Position numbers and translations under genes: made by a program. From Pantoea vagans (lineage in GTDB: Bacteria; Pseudomonadota; Gammaproteobacteria; Enterobacterales; Enterobacteriaceae): 64,000 nt of DNA. Below the pieces are notes generated by a model. The model did no database searches, was not told the DNA's origin, and worked only from the letters and a program-made list of their open reading frames with translations. The stretch lies in the NCBI RefSeq assembly GCF_001506165.1, contig NZ_CP011427.1:558001-622000 (forward strand). The letters are read 5' to 3'. Positions 8,225-18,272 of the stretch are shown piece by piece. Every line of letters begins with the position of its first letter. Position 1 is the stretch's first letter.

Positions 8225-9367
8225 TTACTTCTCTTCAGGCAGGAACAGCTCTAACAGAGAGTTCAGGAACAGTTTCCCTTTCTCCGTGATTTGCCAGTGT
8301 TCAGCAGTTTCATCCACGTAACCGGCGGCAATCGCCTGGTCTATCTGTGGACGAATCTCCTGCTCATCCAGCCCGGTGTAGCGGCGGAAATCGGCGCGCG
8401 GTGCCGCTTCCAGCAAGCGGAATCGGTTCATGAAGAATTCAAACGCTTTATCTTCGTTCTCGACGTCGTGCTGCTTATCCAGGTAGCTACCCTTCATAAA
8501 TCCGCGTGGATGGCGGGTTTTCACCGTGCGCACAATCCGGCCATCCGGCTGGGTGAGTTTGCCATGAGCGCCACAGCCAATGCCGAGGTAGTCACCGAAG
8601 CGCCAATAGTTGAGATTGTGCTCGCAGCGATAGCCCGGTTTGGCGTAAGCCGAGGTTTCATACTGCTGATAGCCCGCGGCGCTCAGCAACTGATGACCTT
8701 GCTCAAAGATGTCCCACAGCGCATCGTCATCGGGCAGTTTCGGCGGACGCGAGCCAAACAGCGTGTTGGGCTCAATGGTCAACTGATACCACGACAGATG
8801 TGGCGGATTGAGCGCAATTGCCTGGCGCAAATCGTCCAGCGCCTCTTCCAGAGACTGATCCGGCAAGCCGTGCATCAGGTCGAGGTTGAAACTGCGCAGG
8901 CCCAGCCCGGCCGCCAAATGCGCCGCGCGGACCGCTTCCTCTGGTCCGTGAATACGACCCAGACGCTCCAGCTTCTGTGGGCTAAAACTTTGCACGCCAA
9001 TCGAAATACGGTTGATGCCGGCTTTCTGGTAGCCGCTGAAACGGTCCGCTTCAACGGTGCCCGGATTGGCTTCCATGGTGATTTCTGCATCGGCTGCTAA
9101 CGGCAGGCGCGCACGCACGCCATCCATTAGCATCTGCATCGCATTGCTGCTCAGCAGGCTCGGTGTACCGCCACCAATAAAGATGGTGCGCACTTCACGT
9201 CCGGCGGTGAGCGGCAAATCCTGTTCGAGATCGCTGAGCAGGTGCTGCACATACTCGATGTGCGGCACCTCGCCTTTTAACGCGTGAGAGTTGAAATCAC
9301 AGTAGGGACACTTCTGCACACACCACGGAATGTGGATGTAGAGGCTTAACGGAGGTAACTCAGGCAT
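8225..9367 (-). CDS. hemW: Heme chaperone HemW (radical SAM family)
   Basis: Formerly annotated as a coproporphyrinogen oxidase-like protein; now known as a heme-binding chaperone. The 380-aa protein has the radical-SAM CxxxCxxC motif in [12 protein letters not shown] (Cys16, 20, 23), the GGGTPSLL motif near residue 67, and the C-terminal HemW domain. Starts inside rdgB with an 8-bp overlap, last gene of yggS-yggT-rdgB-hemW. Closely resembles E. coli HemW. Confidence 0.97.
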   Translation of the reverse strand: MPELPPLSLYIHIPWCVQKCPYCDFNSHALKGEVPHIEYVQHLLSDLEQDLPLTAGREVRTIFIGGGTPSLLSSNAMQMLMDGVRARLPLAADAEITMEANPGTVEADRFSGYQKAGINRISIGVQSFSPQKLERLGRIHGPEEAVRAAHLAAGLGLRSFNLDLMHGLPDQSLEEALDDLRQAIALNPPHLSWYQLTIEPNTLFGSRPPKLPDDDALWDIFEQGHQLLSAAGYQQYETSAYAKPGYRCEHNLNYWRFGDYLGIGCGAHGKLTQPDGRIVRTVKTRHPRGFMKGSYLDKQHDVENEDKAFEFFMNRFRLLEAAPRADFRRYTGLDEQEIRPQIDQAIAAGYVDETAEHWQITEKGKLFLNSLLELFLPEEK

Positions 9368-9953
9368 TGCGCATCGCTTCCAACAACAGCGTCAATGCTT
9401 TGCCACGATGAGAAACGGCACGCTTCTCATCTTTCGTCAGCTCACCGGCGGTTTTGCCCAGTTCCGGCACGTAGAAAATCGGGTCATAGCCGAAGCCGCC
9501 TTCACCGGCCGCCGCACGAGTAATCTCGCCCGCCCAGCTACCGTGAAACACCAGCGGCGTCGGATCCGCCGCGTGGCGCACATATACCAGCACGCAATGA
9601 AACTGCGCCTGACGTTGGCCATCTGGCACATTTTCCAGCGCGACCAGCAGCTTTTCCAGGTTTTGCTGATCGCTGGCCTCGAGGCCGGCGTAGCGTGCAG
9701 AGTAGATGCCCGGCGCACCGCCGAGTGCATCCACCGCCAGACCGGAGTCATCGGCAATCGCAGGCAGGCCAGTAATCTGAGCCGCATGGCGTGCTTTGAG
9801 GATGGCATTTTCAATGAAGGTCAGGCCGGTTTCTTCCGCTGACTCCACGCCCAACTCGGTTTGCGCCACGATATCCAGGCCAAAAGCCGCTAACAAATCG
9901 GCCAGTTCACGAACTTTGCCCGGATTACCGGTGGCGAGTACAACTTTTTGCAT
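9360..9953 (-). CDS. rdgB: XTP/dITP diphosphatase RdgB
   Basis: House-cleaning nucleotidase that hydrolyses dITP, XTP and related non-canonical purine triphosphates. The 197-aa protein shows the family start [14 protein letters not shown], the substrate/metal motif [20 protein letters not shown] near residue 69, and the C-terminal SHRGKAL. It sits between yggT and hemW. The small gene yggU that separates yggT and rdgB in E. coli is absent. Confidence 0.97.
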   Translation of the reverse strand: MQKVVLATGNPGKVRELADLLAAFGLDIVAQTELGVESAEETGLTFIENAILKARHAAQITGLPAIADDSGLAVDALGGAPGIYSARYAGLEASDQQNLEKLLVALENVPDGQRQAQFHCVLVYVRHAADPTPLVFHGSWAGEITRAAAGEGGFGYDPIFYVPELGKTAGELTKDEKRAVSHRGKALTLLLEAMRNA

Positions 9954-9973
9954 AACAGTTCCAGATTAACGAA

Positions 9974-10528
9974 TTACAGCAGGTACCAGAGACCTGGGAA
10001 CAGGTCCATGCCGAGGAAATTCAGCGCGTAGAGCACCAGAATCACAATCATGGCAGAGAAATCGATGCCGCCCATGGCAGGCAGAATGCGGCGAATCGGT
10101 GCCATCAGCGGCTCAGTCAACTGAATCAACACGTAATCAATCGGGCCGCGACCCTGGCTGATCCAGCTCATCAGTGAACGGATGATGATGACCCAGAACA
10201 CCAGATAACCGGCAGATTTTACTAATGACAACAAGCCCACCAGCAGGTTGGTCGGGTCAACGGAGAACACCCCGACCTGAATCAGCAGCAGCACCGGATA
10301 TTTAAGCGTAGTCAGGACAAACGCCAACACCAGTGAGGCGGTATCAATCGGGCCCAGCGCCGGTAACACGCGGCGCAGTGGCTTAATGATTGGCTGAGTA
10401 ATCTTCACCACAAACTGTGACAGCGGGTTATAGAAGTCACAGCGTGACCACTGCATCCAGATACGCAGCAGCAGTACCATCACGTACAGGTCGATCAGCG
10501 TTTTGACTAAAAACGTCATTGTTAACAT
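9974..10528 (-). CDS. yggT: YggT family inner-membrane protein
   Basis: A 184-aa integral membrane protein with two tandem YggT repeats; each has paired hydrophobic helices and the motif PLxxPIRRxLPAxGxID (near residues 55 and 145). Function is not settled; the family has been linked to osmotic or potassium tolerance. I start at the ATG preceded by GAGGA (6 bp spacing). The longer frame begins at a TTG that is itself part of that Shine-Dalgarno. Follows yggS closely in the operon. Confidence 0.93.
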   Translation of the reverse strand: MLTMTFLVKTLIDLYVMVLLLRIWMQWSRCDFYNPLSQFVVKITQPIIKPLRRVLPALGPIDTASLVLAFVLTTLKYPVLLLIQVGVFSVDPTNLLVGLLSLVKSAGYLVFWVIIIRSLMSWISQGRGPIDYVLIQLTEPLMAPIRRILPAMGGIDFSAMIVILVLYALNFLGMDLFPGLWYLL

Positions 10529-10540
10529 GAGGTTCCTCAA

Positions 10541-11248
10541 TTATTGTTGTGAAGGTCGCGCATAATCCCGCGCGCCAAAAACGGCGGTGCCAATGCGCAC
10601 CATGGTGCTGCCAGCGGCGATTGCCGCATCCATGTCGTCGCTCATTCCCAGAGAAAGCGTATCGACGTCAGGGTAATCCTGTTTGAGGGCGTGAAACGCG
10701 CTCGCCATCTGCTGGCAGACGGCCAACTGACGATCATAGTCTGATTCTGGTGCCGGAATTGCCATCAATCCCCGCAAGCGCAAATGCGGCAGTGCCGCGA
10801 TCTGCTGAGCCAGCTCTGAAACGGCCTCCAGCATGATGCCAGATTTGCTGTTCTCGTCACTGATATTTACCTGAATTAACACGTTAAGCGGTGGCAGTGC
10901 TGCCGGACGCTGGTCGTTAAGACGCTGTGCAATACGCAGGCGGTCAACGGTGTGGCACCAGGCAAAGTTTTCCGCCACCAGGCGACTCTTATTGGATTGT
11001 AGCGGCCCGATAAAGTGCCATTGCAGATCAGGATGTGCGGCCAGCTCAGCCACTTTTTCAACCCCCTCCTGCACGTAATTTTCACCGAAGGCGAGCTGCC
11101 CGGCAGCGATAGCATCTGCGACGGCGCTCGCAGGTTTAGTTTTACTCACTGCAAGCAGGGTAATTTCTTCTGGCGCGCGACCGCAACGTGCGGCAGCGGC
11201 GGCGATGCGCTCACGCACTTGCTGTAAGTTGTGTTCAATGGAAGTCAT
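10541..11248 (-). CDS. yggS: Pyridoxal 5'-phosphate homeostasis protein YggS
   Basis: PLP-binding TIM-barrel protein of the PLPBP family, which influences vitamin B6 balance and amino-acid metabolism and has no known catalytic activity. The 235-aa protein has the PLP-lysine motif LLAVSKTKP near residue 34, WHFIGPLQSNK near 77, and LSLGMSDDMDAAI near 200. First gene of yggS-yggT-rdgB-hemW, divergent from the PilT-like gene across 16 bp. Confidence 0.96.
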   Translation of the reverse strand: MTSIEHNLQQVRERIAAAAARCGRAPEEITLLAVSKTKPASAVADAIAAGQLAFGENYVQEGVEKVAELAAHPDLQWHFIGPLQSNKSRLVAENFAWCHTVDRLRIAQRLNDQRPAALPPLNVLIQVNISDENSKSGIMLEAVSELAQQIAALPHLRLRGLMAIPAPESDYDRQLAVCQQMASAFHALKQDYPDVDTLSLGMSDDMDAAIAAGSTMVRIGTAVFGARDYARPSQQ

Positions 11249-11264
11249 AGTCAGGAGAAGTTAA

Positions 11265-12257
11265 ATGGATTTGGATGAAGTAGTGGCCCTTAGTGTAAAG
11301 CATAACGCCGCCGATCTGCACCTTTGCAGCGGACATTTGCCTCACTGGCGACGACAAGGCGCACTGGAGCCGATTCCCCAGCAGGGCGAACTGGCTGCTG
11401 ACTGGCTGGACGCGTTTATCGAGAAGTGGATGAGTGGTGTGCAACAAGAAGAGTTGGAAGAGAACGGACACGTCGATTTCGCCATCACTCTACATAGCGG
11501 CGTGCGACTGCGCGCCAATATCTTTATGCAGCGACAGGGCTTATCGCTGGCTCTGCGATTGATTGCCAGCCGTGCGCCCAATCTACACAGCCTGCAGCTT
11601 CCTGACGTGGTGCAGCAATTGCTGCAGTTGGAAGAAGGGCTGATTTTAATTACCGGTGCCACCGGGAGTGGCAAATCCACCACGCTTGCGGCGATGGTGG
11701 ATGCCCTTAACCGCGAACAAGCGCGCCATATCATTACGCTGGAAGATCCGATTGAGTTTGTGCATCACAGCCAACGCTCACTGATTCAGCAACGGGAAGT
11801 CGGCACGCACACCGCCTCGTTTCAACAGGCGTTGAAAGCGGCGCTGCGTGAAGACCCTGATGTGATTCTGTTAGGGGAGTTGCGCGACAGTGAAACGATT
11901 CGTCTGGCGCTGACCGCTGCTGAGACCGGGCATCTGGTGTTGGCAACCTTGCATACGCGCGGAGCGACACAGGCGGTGGATCGTCTTGTTGATGTGTTTC
12001 CTGCAGAAGAGAAGAATCTGGTGCGTACCCAACTGGCGGGGAGCCTGAAAGCGGTGCTGGCGCAGCGACTGGTGCCAGCCATCGAGGGCGGGCGAATAGG
12101 GCTGTTTGAGGTGCTGGTGGCGACGCCTGCGGTAGTGAATTTGATTCGTGAAGGGAAGATGCATCAGCTACCCGGCGTGCTGCAAACCGGCGCGCAATCG
12201 GGTATGCAGACCTTTGCGCAGAGCGAACAGGCACGGCGACAGTCGGGGATGATTTGA
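11265..12257 (+). CDS. yggR: PilT-like type IV pilus retraction ATPase
   Basis: A 330-aa secretion/twitching ATPase. Motifs in order: Walker A GATGSGKST at residues 131-139, Asp box TLEDPIEFVH near 163, Walker B VILLGELRD near 203, and His box GHLVLATLHT near 223. The Walker B region reads GELRD where classic PilT has GEMRD. No pilus biogenesis gene lies nearby; in E. coli the orthologue is equally isolated. An open frame on the opposite strand is a shadow. Confidence 0.92.
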   Translation: MDLDEVVALSVKHNAADLHLCSGHLPHWRRQGALEPIPQQGELAADWLDAFIEKWMSGVQQEELEENGHVDFAITLHSGVRLRANIFMQRQGLSLALRLIASRAPNLHSLQLPDVVQQLLQLEEGLILITGATGSGKSTTLAAMVDALNREQARHIITLEDPIEFVHHSQRSLIQQREVGTHTASFQQALKAALREDPDVILLGELRDSETIRLALTAAETGHLVLATLHTRGATQAVDRLVDVFPAEEKNLVRTQLAGSLKAVLAQRLVPAIEGGRIGLFEVLVATPAVVNLIREGKMHQLPGVLQTGAQSGMQTFAQSEQARRQSGMI

Positions 12258-12260
12258 TCT

Positions 12261-12342
12261 GTAGCGGCGCGATTTATCGCGCGTTTTTACCAGATGTGGC
12301 AACGTGCCCAACGCCATATTGCGCGATAAATCGCGCCGCTAC
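12261..12342. repeat. REP-like paired inverted repeat, copy 2
   Basis: A perfect 22-bp inverted repeat (left arm 12261-12282, right arm 12321-12342) flanks a 38-bp middle. The arm, GTAGCGGCGCGATTTATCGC followed by GC, matches the element at 4653-4728. Both copies lie between convergent genes (here yggR and ruvX), which suits a stabilising or terminating structure. Confidence 0.8.
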
Positions 12343-12387
12343 GGTGACGTGAAATGAAAAATTACCCGGCATTCCAATGGATGAGGC

Positions 12388-12804
12388 TCAGTGCGTATCG
12401 AACCAATCTTCCAGAATAATCACTGCTGATTGTGAATCAACCTGACCTTTTTGCAGGGCACGAAAACCGCCACGTTCAAACAGGTCGGCGCGGGCTTCTA
12501 TGGTGCTCAGTCGCTCGTCCTGCAGTTCAACGCGCACACCGAAGCGGCCATGCAAACGGTTCGCGAACTTGCGCGCACGCACCGTCAGAGGCTGTTCGGT
12601 GCCATCCATATTCAGCGGTAAACCCACCACCACATAATCTGGCTGCCACTCTTTCAGCAGTTTCTCAATCTGATTCCAGTCTGGTGTGCCGTCTTGCGCT
12701 TTCAGCGCCGTCAACGCGCGTGCGGTGCCGGTCAGCTGCTGGCCCACGGCAACGCCGATGCTTTTGGTGCCAAAATCAAATCCCAGCAGAGTTTCACTGG
12801 CCAT
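12388..12804 (-). CDS. ruvX: RuvX/YqgF Holliday-junction resolvase-like 16S rRNA processing nuclease
   Basis: RNase H-fold protein of 138 aa (YqgF family), implicated in 5'-end maturation of 16S rRNA. Family motifs: [14 protein letters not shown] at residues 8-21 with the first metal-binding Asp, [12 protein letters not shown] near 60, DERLST near 97, and the DSQSA segment near 120. Its ATG overlaps the yqgE stop by one base (TGATG), so it is coupled to yqgE. Confidence 0.95.
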   Translation of the reverse strand: MASETLLGFDFGTKSIGVAVGQQLTGTARALTALKAQDGTPDWNQIEKLLKEWQPDYVVVGLPLNMDGTEQPLTVRARKFANRLHGRFGVRVELQDERLSTIEARADLFERGGFRALQKGQVDSQSAVIILEDWFDTH

Positions 12805-13367
12805 CAGGCGTGTCCTGCATCGCTGGTCATATTGTGGATATCCACACCCATGCTGCGCGCGGCTTCACGCCAGCGTTCGGCAATCGGCGTCTGGAACAGA
12901 ATGTTGCTGTTAGCAGGCGTGGTCAGCCAGGCATTTTCCAACAGCTCGTTTTCCAGTTGATCCTTCTCCCAGGCACAGTATCCCAACGCCACCAGCACGT
13001 TGTCTGGCTGCGATGACGTCCCTATGGCTTCCAGCACATCACGTGACGTGGTGATCACGGTGTTATCGGAAATACGGATGCTGGAGGAGTAAACTTTCTG
13101 GGCAGAGTGCAGGATAAAGCCACGATCTTCCGCCAGCGGCCCACCGGAAAATACCGGCTTGTCCAGTTTGATGGCAGGATCGCGATCGTTCGCGCTGATT
13201 TTGAGCTTCTTCAGGATGCCTTCGACAGTCAGATTTTCCATCGGCTTATTCACGATCAAGCCCATGGCACCGTCCTCATTGTGCTCGCAGATATACACCA
13301 CCGAGCGTTTGAAGAGCGGATCCTGCAGCGACGGCATCGCAATCAAAAAATGGTGCTGTAAATTCAT
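12804..13367 (-). CDS. yqgE: YqgE/AlgH family protein (UPF0301)
   Basis: A 187-aa protein of the YqgE/AlgH family with no firmly established activity. The start [12 protein letters not shown] is chosen by family alignment. The frame extends 14 codons upstream into the gshB terminator hairpin, which makes the longer form unlikely. Visible motifs are [14 protein letters not shown] near residue 23 and [13 protein letters not shown] near 72. Coupled to ruvX downstream, a conserved pairing. Confidence 0.94.
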   Translation of the reverse strand: MNLQHHFLIAMPSLQDPLFKRSVVYICEHNEDGAMGLIVNKPMENLTVEGILKKLKISANDRDPAIKLDKPVFSGGPLAEDRGFILHSAQKVYSSSIRISDNTVITTSRDVLEAIGTSSQPDNVLVALGYCAWEKDQLENELLENAWLTTPANSNILFQTPIAERWREAARSMGVDIHNMTSDAGHA

Positions 13368-13383
13368 TATCACTCGTATACCA

Positions 13384-13414
13384 AAAATAACCGGCGTAGC
13401 CGCAGCCACGTCGG
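13384..13414 (-). terminator. Probable intrinsic terminator after gshB
   Basis: On the minus strand an imperfect 10-bp stem (CCGACGTGGC / GCTACGCCGG) with loop TGCG is followed by TTATTTTTGG. A second small hairpin (CGGCG ... CGCCG) stands between it and the gshB stop. It overlaps the region just before the yqgE start. Confidence 0.5.
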
Positions 13415-13449
13415 TTTTGGGTTCTCACGGCGCTTACACGCCGTTGACA

Positions 13450-14394
13450 TCAGCCCAAACGTTTCTCGATGGCATCCATCAGCATGCCCGTGATCGAAAT
13501 GGGGAAAGCCGCTTCGATTTCACGCACGCAGGTTGGGCTGGTAACGTTAACTTCGGTGAGTTTATCACCAATGATGTCCAGTCCGACAAAAATCAGCCCT
13601 TTGGCTTTCAGGGTGGGGCCGACACGACGGGCAATTTCCCAGTCGCTGTCACTTAATGGGCGCGCTTCACCACGACCACCCGCGGCAAGGTTACCACGGG
13701 TTTCACCGCCCTGTGGAATACGCGCCAGGCAATATGGCACCGGTTCGCCATCCACCACCAACACACGCTTATCGCCGTCTTTAATGGCAGGCAGATAGTT
13801 CTGCGCCATGCAGAAGTTCTGCCCGTGGTTGGTCAGGGTTTCGGTAATCACACCAAAGTTAGGATCGTCCTGCTTCACGCGGAAGATTGATGCGCCGCCC
13901 ATGCCATCTAATGGCTTGAGGATCACATCACCGTGCTCCTGCCAGAAAGCGCGCAGCTGCTCTTTATTGCGCGTCACCAGCGTATCAGGTGTCAGATCGG
14001 CAAACCAGGCGGTATAGAGCTTCTCGTTACAGTCACGCAGGCTCTGCGGTGTGTTGACGATCAGCGTACCTTGCTCTTCCGCACGTTCCAGTAAGTAGGT
14101 TGCATAGATGAATTCGGTGTCGAACGGCGGATCTTTACGCATCAGTACCACGTTCAGGTCAGCAAGCGGGATCACCTGCTCGCTGCCAAACTCGTACCAT
14201 TTGTCATAGTTCTGCTCGACGCTCAGCAGACGCGTGCGGGCATAGGTCACACCGCCACGCAGGGAGAGATCGCCCATCTCCATGTAATGAATTTCGTAAC
14301 CACGGCGCTGTGCTTCCAGCAACATGGCGAAGCTGGTGTCTTTTTTAATGTTGATGGACGAAATTGGGTCCATAACGATGCCAAGCTTAATCAT
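13450..14394 (-). CDS. gshB: Glutathione synthetase
   Basis: ATP-grasp ligase that joins glycine to gamma-glutamylcysteine, the second step of glutathione synthesis. The 314-aa protein matches the bacterial GshB length. N-terminus LGIVMDPISSINIKKDTS is typical, the glycine-rich ATP loop is KPLDGMGGASIF near residue 160, and the C-terminal metal site is EVNVTSPTCVREIE near 281. A strong AGGAG precedes the ATG. Upstream is an ERIC element and then rsmE. Confidence 0.97.
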   Translation of the reverse strand: MIKLGIVMDPISSINIKKDTSFAMLLEAQRRGYEIHYMEMGDLSLRGGVTYARTRLLSVEQNYDKWYEFGSEQVIPLADLNVVLMRKDPPFDTEFIYATYLLERAEEQGTLIVNTPQSLRDCNEKLYTAWFADLTPDTLVTRNKEQLRAFWQEHGDVILKPLDGMGGASIFRVKQDDPNFGVITETLTNHGQNFCMAQNYLPAIKDGDKRVLVVDGEPVPYCLARIPQGGETRGNLAAGGRGEARPLSDSDWEIARRVGPTLKAKGLIFVGLDIIGDKLTEVNVTSPTCVREIEAAFPISITGMLMDAIEKRLG

Positions 14395-14425
14395 TATTCT
14401 CTCCTAAAAGGGGGGACTGCCCGTC

Positions 14426-14548
14426 ATACCCGTCATACTTCAAGCCGCAGGTGAGTTGGCTGCTCTCATTCACCCGAATCACTGACTCAGTCAGCGATTC
14501 AGGACTCTCTCGTTTGCCGCCTTCCCGCAACATGGATTATTAAGGGCA
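14426..14548. repeat. ERIC element (inverted copy, degenerate end)
   Basis: Begins ATACCCGTCATACTTCAAG and runs through GTGAGTTGGCTGC and the central TCACTGACTCAGTCAGCGA to GCCGCCTTCCCGCAA. This is the opposite orientation to the copy at 6138-6264. The distal terminus has decayed from the usual form. It lies in the rsmE-gshB gap. Confidence 0.85.
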
Positions 14549-14570
14549 GCCAAGTAAATTAAATTATCGC

Positions 14571-15302
14571 TTAACCAAGGTCGCCAAACCTCACCTGAAG
14601 TGCCGTAATCGCGGTGAGAGCCGTGGTTTCGGTGCGCAGCACGCGCGGACCGAGCAGGATATCGGTGAAACCCTGCTGTGCGGTCATAGCAATTTCATCA
14701 GCGGACAAGCCGCCTTCTGGCCCAATCAGCAGACGAACACGCTCCACAGGTTGCGGCAGCGTGTTAATGCTGTGGCTGGCTCGCGGATGCAGATTCAGCT
14801 TCAGACCGCTGTCTTCCTCGGCGCACCACGCCTCTAATGTCATCGCTTCGCGGATTTCTGGCACACGATTACGACCGCACTGCTCACAGGCGGCAATCGC
14901 GATTTTCTGCCATTGCTGAATCTTTTTCGCCAGCCGTTCGGCATCCAGCTTTACGCCGCAGCGCTCAGAAAACAAGGGTGTAATCACGTTCACACCGAGT
15001 TCGATCGATTTCTGGATGGTGAATTCCATTTTCTCACCGCGCGACATCACCTGTCCGAGGTGTAAATGTAGTGGAGATTCACGGTCATCAGGCTGACTGG
15101 CAAGGATGTTTACTTTTACACGCTTTTTATCCGCTTGGGTGATTTCAGCGCGAAAAGTCAGATTACTGCCATCAAACAGCTCAATTTGTTGACCGGCGGT
15201 CATGCGCAGCACGCGCCCGACGTGGTTGGCGGCGTCTTCATCAAGGAAGACTTCGCTGTTAACTTCAAGAGATTCGGGATGATAAATGCGAGGTATACGC
15301 AT
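14571..15302 (-). CDS. rsmE: 16S rRNA (uracil1498-N3)-methyltransferase
   Basis: SPOUT-class methyltransferase modifying U1498 of 16S rRNA. Starting at MRIPRIYHP gives 243 aa, the E. coli length. The ten upstream codons in the same frame match nothing. Family features: the N-terminal PUA-like part with [30 protein letters not shown] near residue 90, and the SAM knot motifs [10 protein letters not shown] near 197 and [12 protein letters not shown] near 218. Confidence 0.96.
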   Translation of the reverse strand: MRIPRIYHPESLEVNSEVFLDEDAANHVGRVLRMTAGQQIELFDGSNLTFRAEITQADKKRVKVNILASQPDDRESPLHLHLGQVMSRGEKMEFTIQKSIELGVNVITPLFSERCGVKLDAERLAKKIQQWQKIAIAACEQCGRNRVPEIREAMTLEAWCAEEDSGLKLNLHPRASHSINTLPQPVERVRLLIGPEGGLSADEIAMTAQQGFTDILLGPRVLRTETTALTAITALQVRFGDLG

Positions 15303-15322
15303 GCGGTTCCTGCCAGCGTTAT

Positions 15323-15342
15323 GCCGTGTCATTGGACACGGC
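15323..15342. other. Perfect hairpin between endA and rsmE
   Basis: GCCGTGTC-ATTG-GACACGGC, an 8-bp stem with a 4-base loop, lies 21 bp upstream of the rsmE ATG. The T-run on the minus strand comes before rather than after the stem, so it is not a simple terminator for endA. It may be an mRNA-stability or leader structure. Confidence 0.4.
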
Positions 15343-15378
15343 GCAATCGGAAAAAAAAGCTAGTGTAGGGTAGCGCTT

Positions 15379-16086
15379 TTAGCGCTGGCAAGCCTGTTGT
15401 ACATAGGGGTTGTGATTTCCCTGTACCTGCGCAATGCGGTTATCACGTTCGCACTCCCACTTTGTCACTGGGTACTGCTTGTTCCAGGCGGTGAACAGCT
15501 GCGTTTGCTGGCGTGATAAACGCAGCTGATACTGGTCACGCATATAGAAGTAGGTTCGGGCGATGGCGCCGCGTGCGCGCTCCGGCGGCTGCGCCAGCTT
15601 CTGTTTAAAATCGATCTTCATTGAGCACTGACCATATTGCGGGTCGCCGCCGTTCCACTGGCTGTACTGGAAGTTATTGCGATCGCCATTCACTTCGCCA
15701 ATCGCCGGTTGCAGGTTATGCAAATCGCTTTCGATACGGCGGTAATCGGCATCTTTACTGCAATTTTTGCGCCCGCCGTTTTGCCAGCACTGGCGCTGAT
15801 GGCCGAACTCCCACGCCGGCATCACATGTTCCCACTCAATGCGATCGGCGCGGTTGGCATTTTTGCGCACGTTGTAGCCGCAGCTGCTGAGATCGGGCAC
15901 GCCTTTCTTGCCATGCCAGTTGATTTTACAGCCGCAGTAAAAATCCGCTGGGGCATCCGCATTGATCTGCGCGGCGACGACTTTGGCCTGCTGGAAGTTG
16001 TTCTGATGGTAGTTGGAGAAACTCAGGCTGAATGCACTGATGGGCGCGACTAATAAAGAAAGTAACAACAGCGTTTTGCGAGACAT
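15379..16086 (-). CDS. endA: Endonuclease I (periplasmic DNase)
   Basis: Secreted non-specific DNase of the endonuclease I family. From the chosen ATG the protein is 235 aa and opens with a Sec signal peptide ([19 protein letters not shown]). The longer open frame adds 43 residues with no signal and no family match. Diagnostic stretches are [20 protein letters not shown] with the catalytic His, [14 protein letters not shown], and [16 protein letters not shown]. Several paired cysteines fit a disulfide-bonded periplasmic enzyme. Order galP-sprT-endA-rsmE is as in E. coli. Confidence 0.95.
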   Translation of the reverse strand: MSRKTLLLLSLLVAPISAFSLSFSNYHQNNFQQAKVVAAQINADAPADFYCGCKINWHGKKGVPDLSSCGYNVRKNANRADRIEWEHVMPAWEFGHQRQCWQNGGRKNCSKDADYRRIESDLHNLQPAIGEVNGDRNNFQYSQWNGGDPQYGQCSMKIDFKQKLAQPPERARGAIARTYFYMRDQYQLRLSRQQTQLFTAWNKQYPVTKWECERDNRIAQVQGNHNPYVQQACQR

Positions 16087-16163
16087 ATTCCAAAAATTAA
16101 CCTGGTGCAGAAAAAGGCGGCAGGGTAACAGAATGGCAGGGGAGGGGATATCAGATTTGCGGA

Positions 16164-16676
16164 CTAACGTGCTGTAAATCCACCGGGTTGCAGCAGTGTA
16201 CCGCACTGCACGCAACGATATTCGCTCTCACCACGCAGCACGCGGTTATGACGACGTACCGTGAGCTGATGTTGCTGGCAGCCACAGCGATAGGGGAAGG
16301 TGTCACTGCGCACTGAGGCGATTTCAAATTTGTGCGTGCGGCGCGCCGGCACACCGAGCACGCTTTCCATCATCCATTTCCACTCTTTGCCATGCGGCGG
16401 CACGCGACCAAAGGTTTTCCATACCAGCAGGTGCGCCAGTTCGTGTGGCACCACTTCATCGATAAAGGGCTGCTGGTTTTCCAGCAATAAAATCGGGTTG
16501 AGGCGGATTTCCCATTTCTCCAGCCAGGCGGTGCCCGCCGCGGTTCCGCGCTGCTGATAAACCAGCTTTGGCTCGTCAAAGTGACGTTCCAGCTTTTCAT
16601 TGGCGAGCTGCAAAAAGTGGCGCAGTGAGCGCATTACGGCTTGCTGGAGCGCGATGGGGAGACGAGGAGTTTTCAT
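16164..16676 (-). CDS. sprT: SprT family zinc metalloprotease-like protein
   Basis: A 170-aa protein of the SprT family. The zincin motif HELAH is at about residues 79-83 ([12 protein letters not shown]). A C-terminal zinc-ribbon-like part carries CGC and CVQCG pairs. The eukaryotic relative Spartan degrades DNA-protein crosslinks; the bacterial role is not established. N-terminus [15 protein letters not shown] matches E. coli closely. Lies between endA and galP. Confidence 0.93.
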   Translation of the reverse strand: MKTPRLPIALQQAVMRSLRHFLQLANEKLERHFDEPKLVYQQRGTAAGTAWLEKWEIRLNPILLLENQQPFIDEVVPHELAHLLVWKTFGRVPPHGKEWKWMMESVLGVPARRTHKFEIASVRSDTFPYRCGCQQHQLTVRRHNRVLRGESEYRCVQCGTLLQPGGFTAR

Positions 16677-16732
16677 GTTGGGGAGGATAAGGGGTTGTTA
16701 TCGCCGAATCAACTGAGCGCGATTTATGGCAC

Positions 16733-16764
16733 AAAAAAAAGGGCCGCCATCCGGCAGCCCTTTC
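16733..16764 (-). terminator. Intrinsic terminator after galP
   Basis: On the minus strand GGGCTGCC-GGAT-GGCGGCCC is followed by eight T residues. It begins 15 bp after the galP stop. Confidence 0.85.
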
Positions 16765-16779
16765 TCAGCTCAATCAGCC

Positions 16780-18174
16780 TTATTTCTGGCCGATATCACG
16801 CAGTTTTTTACCTGACATCAGGTTACGCTCAATGTGCTCCAGCGACACACCTTTGGTTTCTGGAATCAGCGCCACGGTCAGCAGGATAAAGAACACGTTC
16901 AGGCCTGCATACACCCAGAAGGTCGGTGCATTGCCCAGGGTGTTCAGCATGGTCAGGAAGGTGGCACCGACAATCATGTTCGCGATCCAGTTAGTCGCGG
17001 TAGAGACGGTGATACCAAAATCGCGGCCTTTCAGCGGCTGAATTTCAGAACACAGTACCCAGATCAGCGGGCCAGCAGACATCGCAAAACCAACGATGAA
17101 CATCAGCAGCATCGCAACCGCGAAGTACTGTGCAGCAGCCGAGTTGATGCCGATGTGCAACATGGTCCCGAGGATGCCCATACCCGCAGCCATCACGATA
17201 AAGCCCAGCACCAGCGTTGGTTTACGACCCCAGCGATCCACCAGACCGATGGCGATAAAGGTGGCTAACACGTTCACCAGACCCACAATCACCGTGCCCC
17301 ACATTTGCTGCGTGGTGTTGGCGAAGCCAGCAATCTCAAAGATTTTTGGCGCGTAGTACATGATGACGTTCATACCGGTGAACTGCTGCATCACCTGCAG
17401 CAATACGCCGAGGAACACCGCACGGCGGAAGTTGCCGTTGCTCTGGAACAGCTGCCAGCCAGACTGTTTGATCTTCAGGCTTTCACGAATTTCATCCAGC
17501 TCACGTTTGGCCTGCTCGCTGGTGTCACGCAAACGCGCTAACACGCGTTCTGCGCTGCGGAAATCGCCTTTCGCTGCCAGCCAGCGTGGGCTGTTGGGCA
17601 GGAAGAACACACCGACCAGCAGCAGAATCGCCGGGATGGTGATCACGCCCAGCATCCAGCGCCATGCGCCTGCATCGCTGAAGGCGGTATCAGACAGATA
17701 GGCCGCCAGAATACCGATGGTGATCATCAACTGGTACAGCGAAATCATGCTGCCACGAATTTTTTCTGGCGCGATTTCAGACAAGTACAGCGGTGCGGTG
17801 TAAGACGCGACGCCCACGGCCAGGCCGAGAACCACACGTGCTGCAATCAGCATCTCAGGATTCGTTGCCATGGCTGACCACAGCGAACCGATGACGAACA
17901 GGATGGCACCCGCCATCAGGCTCTTTTTACGACCCAGATGAGATGACATCCACCCGCTACCCACAGCACCCACGGCGGCACCAAACATCATGGAACTTAC
18001 AATCCACTCTTGCTGGTGCGCGGTGACGTTGAAATCTTTTGCGATGAAGGGCAGGGCACCAGCGATAACGCCGATATCCAGGCCAAACAGCAGGCCGGCC
18101 AGAGCCGCTAAGAAGCAGACAAACAAGGTCATCATCTTGTTCGATGTTCTGCTCTTATGAGTATTACCAGGCAT
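16780..18174 (-). CDS. galP: Galactose:proton symporter
   Basis: Major-facilitator sugar porter importing galactose (and glucose) with H+. The 464-aa protein has 12 predicted membrane helices and the sugar-porter motifs GRKKS near residue 83, PNSPRW near 200, RWGRKP near 318 and [12 protein letters not shown] near the end. It is nearly collinear with E. coli GalP. GGAGG precedes the ATG. The upstream region carries a CRP-type site and a perfect GalR/GalS operator, consistent with induction by galactose and catabolite control. A strong terminator follows. Confidence 0.95.
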   Translation of the reverse strand: MPGNTHKSRTSNKMMTLFVCFLAALAGLLFGLDIGVIAGALPFIAKDFNVTAHQQEWIVSSMMFGAAVGAVGSGWMSSHLGRKKSLMAGAILFVIGSLWSAMATNPEMLIAARVVLGLAVGVASYTAPLYLSEIAPEKIRGSMISLYQLMITIGILAAYLSDTAFSDAGAWRWMLGVITIPAILLLVGVFFLPNSPRWLAAKGDFRSAERVLARLRDTSEQAKRELDEIRESLKIKQSGWQLFQSNGNFRRAVFLGVLLQVMQQFTGMNVIMYYAPKIFEIAGFANTTQQMWGTVIVGLVNVLATFIAIGLVDRWGRKPTLVLGFIVMAAGMGILGTMLHIGINSAAAQYFAVAMLLMFIVGFAMSAGPLIWVLCSEIQPLKGRDFGITVSTATNWIANMIVGATFLTMLNTLGNAPTFWVYAGLNVFFILLTVALIPETKGVSLEHIERNLMSGKKLRDIGQK

Positions 18175-18238
18175 AATGCCTCCGAAGTTTATCTATCATT
18201 GTTTTTATCAATGTTATGAAACCTGCCGACGGAAAAAA

Positions 18239-18252
18239 GTGAGAGCGATCAC
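18239..18252. promoter_or_regulatory. Probable CRP-cAMP site of galP
   Basis: GTGA-GAGCGA-TCAC has both conserved half-sites at the canonical six-base spacing. It is 64 bp upstream of the galP start and next to the GalR operator. Catabolite activation of galP is established in E. coli; here it is inferred from the site. Confidence 0.75.
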
Positions 18253-18256
18253 ATCA

Positions 18257-18272
18257 GTGTAATCGGTTACAC
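18257..18272. promoter_or_regulatory. GalR/GalS operator of galP
   Basis: GTGTAATCGGTTACAC matches the GalR/GalS consensus GTGTAANCGNTTACAC at every fixed position. It lies 82 bp upstream of the galP ATG, four bases beyond the CRP site. Confidence 0.85.

Noticed and set aside
15323..15342. Hairpin taken as endA terminator
   Set aside because: On the minus strand the T-run precedes the stem instead of following it.
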